From: an uncultured Alphaproteobacteria bacterium
GTDB lineage: Bacteria; Pseudomonadota; Alphaproteobacteria; UBA6615
Direction of reading: 5' to 3'
Assembly (NCBI GenBank): GCA_943787445.1
Contig: CALSML010000024.1
Coordinates: 1-44,651 of the forward strand
Length of the DNA stretch: 44,651 nt
In this document: positions 1-7,590 of the stretch, in pieces
Position numbering within the stretch: the first letter of the stretch is position 1
How the letters are laid out: every line of letters begins with the position of its first letter
Position numbers and translations under genes: made by a program
The notes under the pieces: model-generated
What the model saw: the letters and a program-made list of their open reading frames with translations, nothing else
The model's database searches: none
Told to the model about the DNA's origin: nothing

Positions 1-185
1 CCAGCCGTATGGCGCTAATCGCCCCAAGCCGCACCAACCCCTTCAATCCCTTGCCGGGTTTCGGCTTTCGCTTCTGGCGGAACGCGGAGGACCGCATATT
101 CAAACGCTACTGGCGATGGGCGGAGCGCAAGGCGGCGCGCCGCGGTCAGCACGCCAGTTGGCATCCGGTGCCCACCGGCGCATTT
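1..185. other. Unassigned window edge
   Basis: I recognise no gene here. A plus-strand frame is open from position 9 and contains a basic, amphipathic stretch, but it continues straight through the antisense of the transporter tail and transposase fragment that follow, so its length is not evidence of coding. No RNA gene or terminator is visible. Confidence 0.3.
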
Positions 186-278
186 TTACCGCTGCACCAA
201 CAGCCACAATCCCGCCGCGGCAGGCAGGCCGCACAATGCGAACGCCGAAAAATAGCTGCCGGTGGCGAAGAACAGGCC
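186..278 (-). pseudogene. C-terminal tail of an MFS-like membrane protein, fragment
   Basis: The minus strand encodes about 30 residues running GLFFATGSYFSAFALCGLP, then a second hydrophobic run and VQR before a TAA at 186-188. The glycine- and alanine-rich hydrophobic pattern with a short polar tail resembles the last transmembrane helix of a major facilitator transporter. It begins exactly where the transposase fragment upstream stops matching its family, so the rest of the gene was probably lost in the IS rearrangement. The assignment rests on hydrophobicity and composition only; it could be the end of another multi-pass protein. Confidence 0.35.
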
Positions 279-283
279 GCTGA

Positions 284-526
284 TCGGGCGGTATCGCCGG
301 CAAGCCGGCGCTTCCCAGCTTCCAGAAACTCCTTCGACCATTTGTAATAGATGCTCTGGGCAATGCCTTCACGACGGCAAAGTTCGGCAATGGTCTCTTC
401 GCCACGCAGCCCATCAAGGACAATGCGGATCTTTTCTTCTGCCGAGTATTGCTTGCGTGTTGCCCGGCGGATGTCCTTGATCGCCTTGGCAGCACCAGTC
501 TGACGTGTCTGCGATTTCTGTCTCAT
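284..526 (-). pseudogene. IS3-family transposase OrfA, 3'-truncated
   Basis: The first 81 residues, starting MRQKSQTRQTGAAKAIKDI, are the helix-turn-helix DNA-binding half of an IS3-family OrfA. RIVLDGLRGEETIAELCRRE and SIYYKWSKEFLEAGKRRLAG are characteristic. The family match ends after GDTAR and the frame then runs into unrelated cysteine-rich sequence, so the coiled-coil end of OrfA and all of OrfB are missing. This cannot be a functional transposase. It belongs to a different IS3 subgroup from the element at 12.3-13.5 kb. Confidence 0.8.
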
Positions 527-613
527 CTGCGTTCCCTTCGGTCACTACGATGAGCCAGAAATCCTCTCTTAGGTAATCCCGCTGATTTGTTCCATAGGCG
601 CTGACGTTAGACA
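284..613 (-). mobile_element. IS3-family element remnant, nested in another IS
   Basis: The minus strand begins with TGTCTAACGTCAGCGCC at 613, in keeping with the TG start of IS3-family ends, and leads into the OrfA fragment whose ATG is at 526. Only the left end and part of orfA remain. The left end directly abuts a piece of a different IS (614-725), so this element probably inserted into that one. The exact terminus at 613 is inferred from the TG rule, not from a matching right repeat. Confidence 0.55.
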
Positions 614-725
614 GTCCTGAACAACGCCTTGTCCGCTGTCGTACCTCGCACCCAGACTGTTCTGCGCCTCCGCATCACCCTTAAGCCTCTAAAAGTTATA
701 GCCCAGTGTTAAGGGGGGAAGGACA
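614..725 (-). mobile_element. Left end of an IS related to the element at 12296, truncated
   Basis: Read on the minus strand from 725, the sequence starts TGTCCTTCCCCCCTTAACAC and continues GGGCTATAACTTTTAGAGGC. The complete IS at 12296 starts TGTCCTTCCCCCCTAAAACT and continues GGGCCATTATTTTTAGATAC. The first 14 bases are identical and similarity continues for about 50 bases to the region where orfA starts. No recognisable OrfA follows, because the second IS fragment takes over near 613. The IS sits inside the methyltransferase reading frame at 726-874. Confidence 0.65.
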
Positions 726-874
726 GACTCCTGAAACAGATGGCCTACTTCGCCGGCGCCGGCCGATTTCCAGAAGCCCTTCATAAACGACACGGCCACT
801 CCGTGGACGCGTCGCTTGGCGGGTTTGCCGGAGATCGGACAGGGCGGCAGGTGTTCTTGACCAGACGCAGTCAT
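726..874 (-). pseudogene. SAM-dependent methyltransferase N-terminus, interrupted by IS
   Basis: An ATG at 874, 12 bases after the P450 stop, opens a frame reading CPISGKPAKRRVHGVAVSFM, then about 19 more residues before the IS end at 725. A C-P-x-x-G-x-P cluster followed by RRV and a hydrophobic turn resembles the first residues of a class of SAM methyltransferases that begin with a small metal-knuckle segment. After the IS junction the frame ends in unrelated residues, so the catalytic domain is gone. Its position downstream of the P450 on the same strand suggests it was the third gene of that operon. The identification is tentative because only about 50 residues remain. Confidence 0.45.
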
Positions 875-886
875 CGCCTGGCTACC

Positions 887-2320
887 TCACGTGCCTTGCT
901 TCGGCCCGAGTCGGGGCTGAAACTCAAAGCGAAAATTGTAATCGGGACGCGTGGTCAGCGCTCCCAATGGCTGCGGTGCCGGCCCCGGGCGGCGGCTGAA
1001 CGTGGTTGCTGCCACGACCTCGGACAGAATGGCGCGCATTTCGACCTCCGCGAAATTCTTGCCCGGACAAATGCGGGTTCCGGCTCCAAAAGGAATAAAG
1101 CTGTGTCGCTTCATTTTCGGGAATTGGCATTGTGTATCTTCTCCTTGAGTCGGCAGTTCGGCGTCCTCCGCCTTGTTACCATTGAACCAGCGTGCTGGAC
1201 AGAAATTAGCCGGATCGTGCCAAAAGCTCTTGTGTCGCTGCAAGGTCCAGGGGGAAACGACGATTGAACTGCCCGCCGACAAGGTTTTGCCGCGGAAGAG
1301 GGCTTCTTGCTCCACATCGCGCAAGAAAAAAGCTATCGGCGGATAGAGGCGCAAGGTTTCGTTGATTAGGCCAGTCATGAGTTCGACGGGTGCTGCATCA
1401 GCATTGAGGCACAAGTTTCCGCGATAGCTCTCTGGCGATGATAGTTCCCAGAACAGCCAACTGAGCACCGATGCCGTTGTCTCGTGACCGGCCAGAATCA
1501 GGACTGAAATCTCATCGTGAATCTGTTGTCGGACCGGCACCGCCGTTTCGCCTTCGAGTTTCAGGTCGATGACCTCGCTGATCAGGCGGTGAAAATAAGG
1601 TACATCGGGGTGCTGAGGGTCGAAGCCGCCATCCTTTTCTTGCATGAACGGGGCGACGAAACGCTGGTCGATCAGCGTTCGCAGCGTCTCGCCGACCGCC
1701 TTGAGCCCCATCTTGTTGACCAAGTCCTGGGTGGCGTCCGCCCTGCCGGAAGAGCACAGCAATAAAACCGCGCTGGCTTTTTGATGGTAGGTAAAGAACG
1801 TATCGACAAATTGTCGGCTCTCCGCTTCCGTGAACCGGGTACCAAACATGAGCTGGCTAACAATATCGATGGTTAAACGCGACAATTCCTGAGGAACCGC
1901 AACCTTGTCTCCTTCCCGCAGCCAGCGCGCTACATACTCCCGCGTCAGTTCCCGAGCAACACGGTCTACCTCCTGCTCAGGAAGTTCCGCCAGAGCCAGA
2001 AAATATGCCCGGCGCTTCGCCTTGACGTTGGGTCCGCCTCCCTGCCCAAATACTCCGTCGCCGATCAAAGGCCTAAGCAGGACGGTGACGAACCTGCTTT
2101 TTGGGAAATTGACACTGTCGCGTTTCAAAACCTCATCGACCACTTCGAGGCTATTGCAAAACGCCATTTGCCCTGCAGGCAATCGGAAGGTGAGCAACCA
2201 GCGCTCGTAGGTTTTCCAGGTCAGAAGTTTGATTGGATTGGGCAACGCCCGCACCGCGATACGGCACAACAGCGGCGAACGCTGCGCCAACCACCCCACC
2301 AGCCCCATCAGTCTTTCCAT
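887..2320 (-). CDS. Cytochrome P450
   Basis: A haem-thiolate monooxygenase, about 477 residues from the ATG at 2320. The frame also stays open to 2383, but that longer start overlaps the upstream gene more. Diagnostic motifs are all present: the I-helix oxygen-binding AGHETTASVLSWLF, the K-helix ETLRLYPP (ExxR), and the haem loop FIPFGAGTRICPGKNFAEVE with the cysteine ligand. The N-terminus has a short hydrophobic stretch but no clear signal anchor. The bacterial enzyme would need ferredoxin/ferredoxin-reductase partners, none of which is visible nearby. The start overlaps the end of the glycosyltransferase gene by 13 bases, so the two were probably cotranscribed. The substrate cannot be told from sequence; with a ceramide-glucosyltransferase-like neighbour, a lipid or terpenoid is a reasonable guess. 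Confidence 0.93.
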   Translation of the reverse strand: MERLMGLVGWLAQRSPLLCRIAVRALPNPIKLLTWKTYERWLLTFRLPAGQMAFCNSLEVVDEVLKRDSVNFPKSRFVTVLLRPLIGDGVFGQGGGPNVKAKRRAYFLALAELPEQEVDRVARELTREYVARWLREGDKVAVPQELSRLTIDIVSQLMFGTRFTEAESRQFVDTFFTYHQKASAVLLLCSSGRADATQDLVNKMGLKAVGETLRTLIDQRFVAPFMQEKDGGFDPQHPDVPYFHRLISEVIDLKLEGETAVPVRQQIHDEISVLILAGHETTASVLSWLFWELSSPESYRGNLCLNADAAPVELMTGLINETLRLYPPIAFFLRDVEQEALFRGKTLSAGSSIVVSPWTLQRHKSFWHDPANFCPARWFNGNKAEDAELPTQGEDTQCQFPKMKRHSFIPFGAGTRICPGKNFAEVEMRAILSEVVAATTFSRRPGPAPQPLGALTTRPDYNFRFEFQPRLGPKQGT

Positions 2321-3470
2321 GAGACTCGCCCCAGAATTGAAATATCCGATCGGCTCGCTACTCGATAACGGACATGCCCCCATGTCACCACATTAGCCCA
2401 CCCGGCACCTGCGATCAGTGTCAAATGAAACAGATCGATCAGCGGCTTAGCTAGTGTCAACAGGACCATCGTCCATATCCCGCTGCCGGCATCCTCCAGG
2501 CACAGCCGACGTGCCACTCGTCCCTGCAACAGCAGACCCAGGCTGGTTGCACCATACATCGCCAGTAATCCGCTGACGGCGTGTTCTGTGCCCCAGAGAC
2601 TGAAGAAAAAAGCCCAAGCCGAGCACCGCAACACCGTCATTGATGCCGCAAACAACCAAAGCCCGGGCATGTAAAAACGGATCATCTGATACTGCCGACG
2701 GCCGAATGCCCACAATGAAGCCCCCGAATCGTCGATTGGACTCTTGACCAACACAATACGCCGTAGCAGTGCTCGCAGTTCCAGGCGGTTTACCTCCAGC
2801 CCCAGCGCACAATCGTCAGAAATGCTTCGCTCTAGCCAACGCTTCCGGTCGATGCGTTGTAAGGCTATTTTGCCCAAGGCTGTCGAGCCACCCCATGGCA
2901 TGAAATACCCTGGCATTCTAGGCAATAGCGCGATCGAGCGGTCAATCGTAGCCACGATCAGACTCGCCGGTTGCCAACGTTCCAACCATAGCCAACGATA
3001 GCCAGAGACTACATCGTAATTTCCCGCTAGCACGGGAGATACCAAATAACCGAGTCATTCGGGCGACGGCATCACATCGGCATCGAGTAAAACCACCGCT
3101 TCGTCTGCGTCATCGATCAACGCCAGCGCAGCCAATAGATTGCGGGATTTCTGGCCGCTGGATTGAGCCAGACCTGCAACCACCCGCAGAACGGGAAAAC
3201 TGACCTGATCAATGCACGCACCTACCCGCCCAAACGCTGGATCATCCTCGCTTTCCACAGCGACGATCAGGCGCCGCGGCGGGAGATGTTGACGCGACAA
3301 TGCCAACAGCAGCGATTCGAGTTGAGGCACCCCCCGGTCAGCGCAAGGATCAAACTCACCGAGCCCATGTGCTGTGCGGTCGGCACGCGCAGGTGATGCA
3401 GGAAATACCAGACGCTGAGCATCCCCAGCCACGCAATAACAAGCCCTGTCAGGGCAATTATTTCGAGCAT
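2308..3470 (-). pseudogene. Ceramide-glucosyltransferase-like glycosyltransferase (GT21/HpnI-like), broken
   Basis: Reconstructed from the ATG at 3470, the product starts with a membrane helix (MLEIIALTGLVIAWLGMLS), then a GT-A domain with QHLPPRRLIVAVESEDD, a DAD metal motif (LLDADVMPSPE), VSGYRWLWLERWQ, a DDCALG aspartate motif, an RRQYQMIRFY segment like the (Q/R)xxRW motif, and C-terminal hydrophobic segments. This is the layout of ceramide glucosyltransferases and hopanoid HpnI. Two lesions break it. Joining LILALTGG to VPQLESLL needs one extra base in the C6 run at 3330-3335. An in-frame TGA lies at 3055-3057, where the family usually has W after PPE or PPD. The P450 starts inside its last codons. 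Confidence 0.75.
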
Positions 3471-3535
3471 AGCCTTACTGAGATCCTCCCCCACTGAATT
3501 GGGACCCATTCTAAACGTAGGGAATGGTTGATAGA

Positions 3536-3607
3536 GGCACGAACGGCAGCTCGTGCCCCAAGAACCTAGTTTCCCGAAGTGGGTATGTTTTTGGCCCTGC
3601 AAGGGCC
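3536..3607. repeat. Two adjacent perfect hairpins
   Basis: GGCACGA (3536-3542) pairs with TCGTGCC (3551-3557) across an eight-base loop. GGCCCT (3593-3598) pairs with AGGGCC (3602-3607) across three bases and is preceded by a T-run. Neither has a long U-tract on the plus strand. Read on the minus strand, the second hairpin is followed by AAAAACAT rather than T's, so a classic intrinsic terminator is not obvious. They could be recombination or regulatory sites of the element. Confidence 0.4.
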
Positions 3608-4010
3608 GTTCAACCTCATACAAGGCCTTTTAAAATATTAATACAAGCGAAGGGGGCTCGGCTAGCCGCTGCTGGCTAAGGCTAGAGGTGCGGAACTGAG
3701 GCCGATCAAGGAGGACATCAATCTCCGAATACTGGCCCAACCCTCTCCATCGACAGTGGCCCCTTCATCATCGATATAACTGCGACACCTTAACCCAAGG
3801 GCGTCATGTTTGGCTTTAAGGTTGATTGTTAGCTCCCCAGAATAGTCCAATTCTAATCACTTCGTTGCCATATTAACCCTCCAAATTACCCTCGTCGCAG
3901 TAGAGATAAGCTTCTTCCCTGACCTGCTGAGACGCATGTGCCTGTAAGGCCTCAGGAGCGTCACAGAGGACTCCTACACCATCTCTGGTCTCCTGGGGCC
4001 ACATGGCTTC

Positions 4011-4030
4011 AAGGCCCGTCTACGGGCCTT
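4011..4030 (+). promoter_or_regulatory. Hairpin in the leader of the Sel1 gene
   Basis: AAGGCCCG (4011-4018), loop TCTA, CGGGCCTT (4023-4030): a perfect 8-bp stem ending 13 bases before the GGAGGTG ribosome-binding site of the Sel1-repeat gene. It could influence translation or act as an attenuator; no function can be demonstrated from sequence. Confidence 0.35.
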
Positions 4031-4054
4031 CCTGAGTCACTGTGGAGGTGTCCT

Positions 4055-4762
4055 GTGAGAGCTTTTCTAAAGTCCCTTTTGAAGCTCTCCTACCTATCTG
4101 TAGCAACGGGCTCAGTGCTCTTTGGATTATTCTTAGCAGGCGCCTTAGCGCTCACCTACGCGATGGGTGAGACGTCGTGTCGGGACGATAAATACAACAA
4201 CACTCGTACTTACCTTTGTGAGGGGGCTGCGAAGTTAGGACACCCCCTGGCAAGTTTTTACGTCGCTACCGATCACCACTTCGGCCAGCACGCATATGAG
4301 GTAGATATAGATCGTGCAGTCTCTGAATACCGCTTTGCCGCACGGCACGGTGTTACAAAGGCACAGATCAACCTTGCTGAAGTTCTCCTCTCCGGTGAGA
4401 GAGAGACTTCTGACGTTATTGATGGCCTTGATTGGATAATTCAGGCTGCAAAAACCGATGATCCTGCGGCGCTTTACCGTCTAGGTAAGCTGCTTTTTAA
4501 CCAGGAAGAGGGCGATCGCCACTTCGAGACATCGAAAAACAAGCAAGCCATTGGTTTGTTTAAGCGCGCTGCGACTAAGGGTCATGAACCATCTCAGTTT
4601 GCTCTAGGGCTAATCTACTACTTCGGGATCGGTGCTGAAGAAGACGAGCCTTTGGGTATTCACTGGATCAATGAAGCTTATGAGGCTGGCTACAACCCGG
4701 CTGCTGAGTTCGTTGATGATTTCAATAAAGCGTCCAGAAAAACAGATGAAAAATCTGGATAA
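4055..4762 (+). CDS. Membrane-anchored Sel1-like repeat protein
   Basis: The chosen start is GTG 4055 because GGAGGTG lies four bases upstream and the protein then opens with a basic segment and one hydrophobic helix (VATGSVLFGLFLAGALALTY). The result is 235 residues, an inner-membrane anchor followed by a soluble domain. From about residue 60 there are helical repeats of the Sel1/TPR class: AVSEYRFAARHGVTKAQINL, DPAALYRLGKLLF, AIGLFKRAATKGHEPSQFAL with GLIYYFGIG, and WINEAYEAGYNPA. Such repeats bind proteins and often act in envelope or signalling complexes. It lies between the hairpin region and the replication-like gene on the AT-richer element and is probably cargo of that element. No catalytic motif is visible; the partner is unknown. 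Confidence 0.8.
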   Translation: MRAFLKSLLKLSYLSVATGSVLFGLFLAGALALTYAMGETSCRDDKYNNTRTYLCEGAAKLGHPLASFYVATDHHFGQHAYEVDIDRAVSEYRFAARHGVTKAQINLAEVLLSGERETSDVIDGLDWIIQAAKTDDPAALYRLGKLLFNQEEGDRHFETSKNKQAIGLFKRAATKGHEPSQFALGLIYYFGIGAEEDEPLGIHWINEAYEAGYNPAAEFVDDFNKASRKTDEKSG

Positions 4763-4868
4763 ATTGTGAGGCTCAATAACGTTACTAGTAATGCAGCAGT
4801 GTCCCAATAGAGCTACTCGTTGATACCAAGCTTAGATTATCCCCCCTCCTAAACAATAGAGGCACAGT

Positions 4869-6176
4869 ATGACTGATTTATACCTCTCTTCTGAAAACAT
4901 TGGAGACCTCACAATTGAGAATCAAAGTGAGATTAGTGAGGACACGCGCATAGAGCTCCTTAATGCGAGTTACATGGCGTTAAACTATGAGGCCATCTCG
5001 GAGACAGCGAAGTCACTGTGTCGATGGTTGGCACAAGAGACTGCAGAAGCTGACCCAGAGCGCAAAAGAGGGCGTAGAGGGCAAAAGCTAGAACAATTTG
5101 AGAGCGCAGTGACGGCTGTTCTTGCAGGCCTGCTTAGATACAGCAATGAGCAGCCCTCCATGTCCTATCGCACGGTCAGTCCAAATAGTTTTACTGATTC
5201 TCTGGTCAGCTACCGGAACTTCACAAGCATCATCAGAGGTCTACGCGCACTTGGTCTGATAGAGCCTCCAATTCGTGGTTTCTATGATCGTTCGCAAATT
5301 CCTATGGGAAGGGCCACGAGGTTTAAGCCGACCCCGTATTTGCTGACCATATGTTCTGAATGGGGCGTTGCGCCGGGTGATCATAAAGAACACTTCGCTG
5401 AAGCCGCGCCGCCTGACCCAATTGTTCTCAGGGCATCTAAGAAGCAAAGCGGTCGCTCAGCAAGTAGCCGCAAAGATATGAAGTTTGAACCAACAGAAAA
5501 GTCGCTGCGCTTTGCGGCTGAGGTCGAAGAGATCAACGAATTCGTGAGTCAGTTTGAGATCGAAGGAGCCAATCACGCCGGCTTTCGCCGTATCTTTAAT
5601 CAGGGAGACACGGAGGGCTTCAATTGGAACAAAGGCGGCCGTCTGCAAGTGTTGGTGGGGAGAGAGTTACCAGCGCTATCCAAGAAAGACCGAAGAGGCA
5701 AATCACGATCAATGGCGAGCCGGTTGTTGAGGTCGACATTCGAGCCAGTCACCTGACCATCGTGTATGAGCTCATGGGTCAAAGGCTTGATCTCGCCGAT
5801 GACCCTTATGAGATCGAGGGATTTCCGCGTGATGTCGTTAAGAAATGGATCACCATGACCTTCGGCTACAACAAGCTTCATCGAGCCTGGCCCAAGAGAT
5901 GCGAAAGAAGAGCTTGCAGAGAAAGGCATTACCGAACTCCAAAAGGAGTTCCCGATCGCCGTCGTTCGTTCAGCGGTCTTTAAGCGTCACCCAATCATTC
6001 AGGACTGGCTGGATAGCCCGTATGACTGCTTCGATCTGATGTTCATTGAATCAGAAAAGATCATCAAAGCAATGCTGGCTCTGAAACGGGATCACGGAGT
6101 GGTCTCTCTGCCAGTCCATGACAGTTTAATTGTCTCTCGACAGAACGAGAGCCTGGCCAGGGCAAAATTGTTTTAA
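4869..6176 (+). pseudogene. Mobile-element replication-type protein with PolA-like palm motifs, frameshifted
   Basis: Three frames join into one product of about 435 residues. The first frame (from ATG 4869 to about 5640) is an alpha-helical region with RRIFNQGDTEGFNWNKGGRL. The second (about 5645-5895) reads RQITINGEPVVEVDIRASHL and RDVVKKWITMTFGYNK. The first frame resumes at 5898 and reads DAKEELAEKGITELQKEF through LPVHDSLIVSRQNE to a TAA. The order E/VDIRAS..., R-x3-K...FGYNK, and VHDSLIV is reminiscent of family A DNA polymerase motifs A, B and C. Similar proteins occur on plasmids and phages, where I presume a role in replication. At least two, probably three, frame changes fall within 5630-5700, with a further one near 5895. 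It ends four bases inside the convergent integrase gene. Confidence 0.55.
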
Positions 6177-7366
6177 GGGTTTTCCACACGGTAGCTAAGC
6201 TTAGTTAGCCACTCAGCCATTTGGTCTAATTTGTACCCACCCGAGTACACCCCATAACTCATCGTTTGTTTCTTGTGTCCAACGATGTCAGCTGTGATCC
6301 CCTCAGGACAGCCAAGATTTTCCATCTCTGTACAAAATGTTCTTCTGAAGCTGTGAAAGTCGACTTCAGGACCAAAGCCAAGCTCGGTTTTAAACTCACT
6401 GAAACGCCCACTGATGCTGCTCTTTGATTTTTGGTTGTCTACCCAGTATTCAAGATTTGGAATTATTGCGTGGTGGGCAGGTATTACACGCTCATGCTCT
6501 TCGCGTTTTTGTGCGGGGAACCTAATCGTTTGGTTTGTAGGGTCGTAGGTAAGTTTGCTGATGGCGCCCAGCCTTGCTCCGGTATGTGCTGCAATCCAGA
6601 CAGGGTGTTGCAGCCAGTGCCCGTGTTGAACAAGAGAATTATAAATTCTGATGACCTCGCCTGAGCTCCAGGGCCGAGGTTTTTTTGTTTTGGTTTGCTT
6701 GATCTTGTGGTTTTTCCAGATAGCTGTATCGCGATCAAAGAACTCCCAAAAGTTGGTGTAGGCAGAGAGCCATTTTTTAACGGTTACGCCTGACACTTTT
6801 TCAGTTGATTGAGCTTCTCGCAGAAATGCTCGGGCTTTTTCCCAAGTGATCTCTTCTGCCGCCACAAAGTGCTTACTTAAAACCTCCATCCCTCGTCGGT
6901 AATCTAATCGTGTCTTCTTATTCTCAAGGCTCTCAAGCCAGGAAGGTGTTAGCTCTGCGAAAGGTGTGAGACGGCCCGTAGCTGTTTTCCAGAAATCTAT
7001 TGGCTTTTTAGCTTTGTCGGATAGCTCTTCGACAGGACGTAGAGACTTGAGTTCATGCCATGCACCTAGGCGATCAGCCAACTCTTCGCTCTTTTCGATT
7101 ATAAGGTCCTCAAAAAGCTCCTGTTCATCTTCCTTGAAGAGGCCGAGGTATTTCCTACGAAGAGCGATAACGTCATTGTGCCCTTCGACCTCTTGGGCAA
7201 ATTTGGCCCACTCAGCCAGAAGCTTGTCGCGTTTGCATCTAGCCTCCTCAAGATCAGTAGTCTTAAGCGAGTACCTCTGGTGGCCAGAGTTCCCTGGTAA
7301 ACGGCGGTTGAAGTACCAGATACCGTTGCGTTGGTAGAGATGCTGATTTTTGCTGCGTATCGTCAT
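6173..7366 (-). CDS. Tyrosine recombinase / phage-type integrase
   Basis: A site-specific recombinase of 397 residues from ATG 7366. A TTG start at 7390 would add eight residues encoded by a short repeat and has no ribosome-binding site. The N-terminal DNA-binding region begins MTIRSKNQHLYQRNGIWYFN. A SAM-like core-binding domain covers roughly residues 150-240. The catalytic domain has HTGARLGAISKL (first Arg), FHSFRRTFCTEM (H-x-x-R), IVGHKKQTMSYGVYSGGY (His and the nucleophilic Tyr). All catalytic residues I can check are present, so it looks intact. It is transcribed away from the putative attachment site 80 bases upstream, the usual arrangement for integrases of genomic islands inserted in tRNA genes. 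Confidence 0.92.
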   Translation of the reverse strand: MTIRSKNQHLYQRNGIWYFNRRLPGNSGHQRYSLKTTDLEEARCKRDKLLAEWAKFAQEVEGHNDVIALRRKYLGLFKEDEQELFEDLIIEKSEELADRLGAWHELKSLRPVEELSDKAKKPIDFWKTATGRLTPFAELTPSWLESLENKKTRLDYRRGMEVLSKHFVAAEEITWEKARAFLREAQSTEKVSGVTVKKWLSAYTNFWEFFDRDTAIWKNHKIKQTKTKKPRPWSSGEVIRIYNSLVQHGHWLQHPVWIAAHTGARLGAISKLTYDPTNQTIRFPAQKREEHERVIPAHHAIIPNLEYWVDNQKSKSSISGRFSEFKTELGFGPEVDFHSFRRTFCTEMENLGCPEGITADIVGHKKQTMSYGVYSGGYKLDQMAEWLTKLSYRVENP

Positions 7367-7391
7367 TATGTGTGACAATTTGTGTGACAAT
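7367..7391 (-). repeat. Tandem TTGTCACACA repeat upstream of the integrase
   Basis: Reading towards the integrase ATG, the sequence is ATTGTCACACAAATTGTCACACATA: two copies of TTGTCACACA in direct repeat, 13 bases apart, ending right at the start codon. There is no Shine-Dalgarno sequence here. The repeat could be an arm-type integrase site or an excisionase/repressor site that autoregulates the integrase. That role is inferred from position only. Confidence 0.4.
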
Positions 7392-7448
7392 TCTGATCTT
7401 AAAAAGATAGAAAGCCGTCATTTTCAAGGCTATTTCCGTATTTGGTAG

Positions 7449-7469
7449 CGAATCCCCTAGGGGATACCA
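7449..7469 (+). other. Putative attachment site: tRNA 3'-end-like core
   Basis: CGAATCCCCTAGGGGATACCA reads like the end of a tRNA: half of a T-loop (CGAAT), the 3' strand of a T-stem (CCCCT), an acceptor 3' strand (AGGGGAT), discriminator A and CCA. It lacks the rest of a tRNA; the sequence to its left does not fold as one. A rho-independent terminator follows directly. This is what remains at the right junction when an island integrates into the 3' end of a tRNA gene. The part ATCCCCTAGGGGAT is also a perfect 14-bp palindrome, flanked by TTTGGTA and ACCAAA, so a recombinase or regulator site is an alternative. Confidence 0.5.
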
Positions 7470-7474
7470 AATTC

Positions 7475-7503
7475 AAAAAGCGCCGGTCATCCGGCGCTTT
7501 TTT
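7475..7503 (+). terminator. Rho-independent terminator
   Basis: AAAAAGCGCCGG, loop TCAT, CCGGCGCTTTTTTT: an 8-bp GC-rich stem within a longer A/T-extended stem, with a run of seven T's. It lies immediately right of the tRNA-like core and was probably the terminator of the tRNA gene used as integration target. It may also work in the opposite direction. Confidence 0.8.
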
Positions 7504-7590
7504 GTGTTCGGGTGGTGCCTCTTCCCGTATGGCTTCCCGCGGCGAATGGTGCATGCTGACAATCTGAGCCACGAAACCGGGGATGCTGTC

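Larger units (their letters stand above)
3471..4054. other. Gene-poor boundary region of the integrative element
   Basis: No convincing gene. A 62-codon minus-strand frame at 3662-3850 begins with TTG, lacks a ribosome-binding site and resembles nothing I know. The region contains three perfect hairpins, listed separately, and base composition shifts to AT-richer sequence from about 3620 onward. This is where the left part of the integrative element meets the P450 gene cluster, or where the element's own left-hand genes were lost. Confidence 0.4.

Noticed and set aside
527..3660. tRNA or other RNA gene in the intergenic parts of the left region
   Set aside because: No cloverleaf with the usual conserved bases could be drawn; the only tRNA-like sequence is the 21-base fragment at 7449-7469.
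3662..3850. 62-codon minus-strand frame as a small gene
   Set aside because: TTG start, no Shine-Dalgarno sequence, no recognisable feature, and it lies in a region of mixed origin. Left as unassigned.
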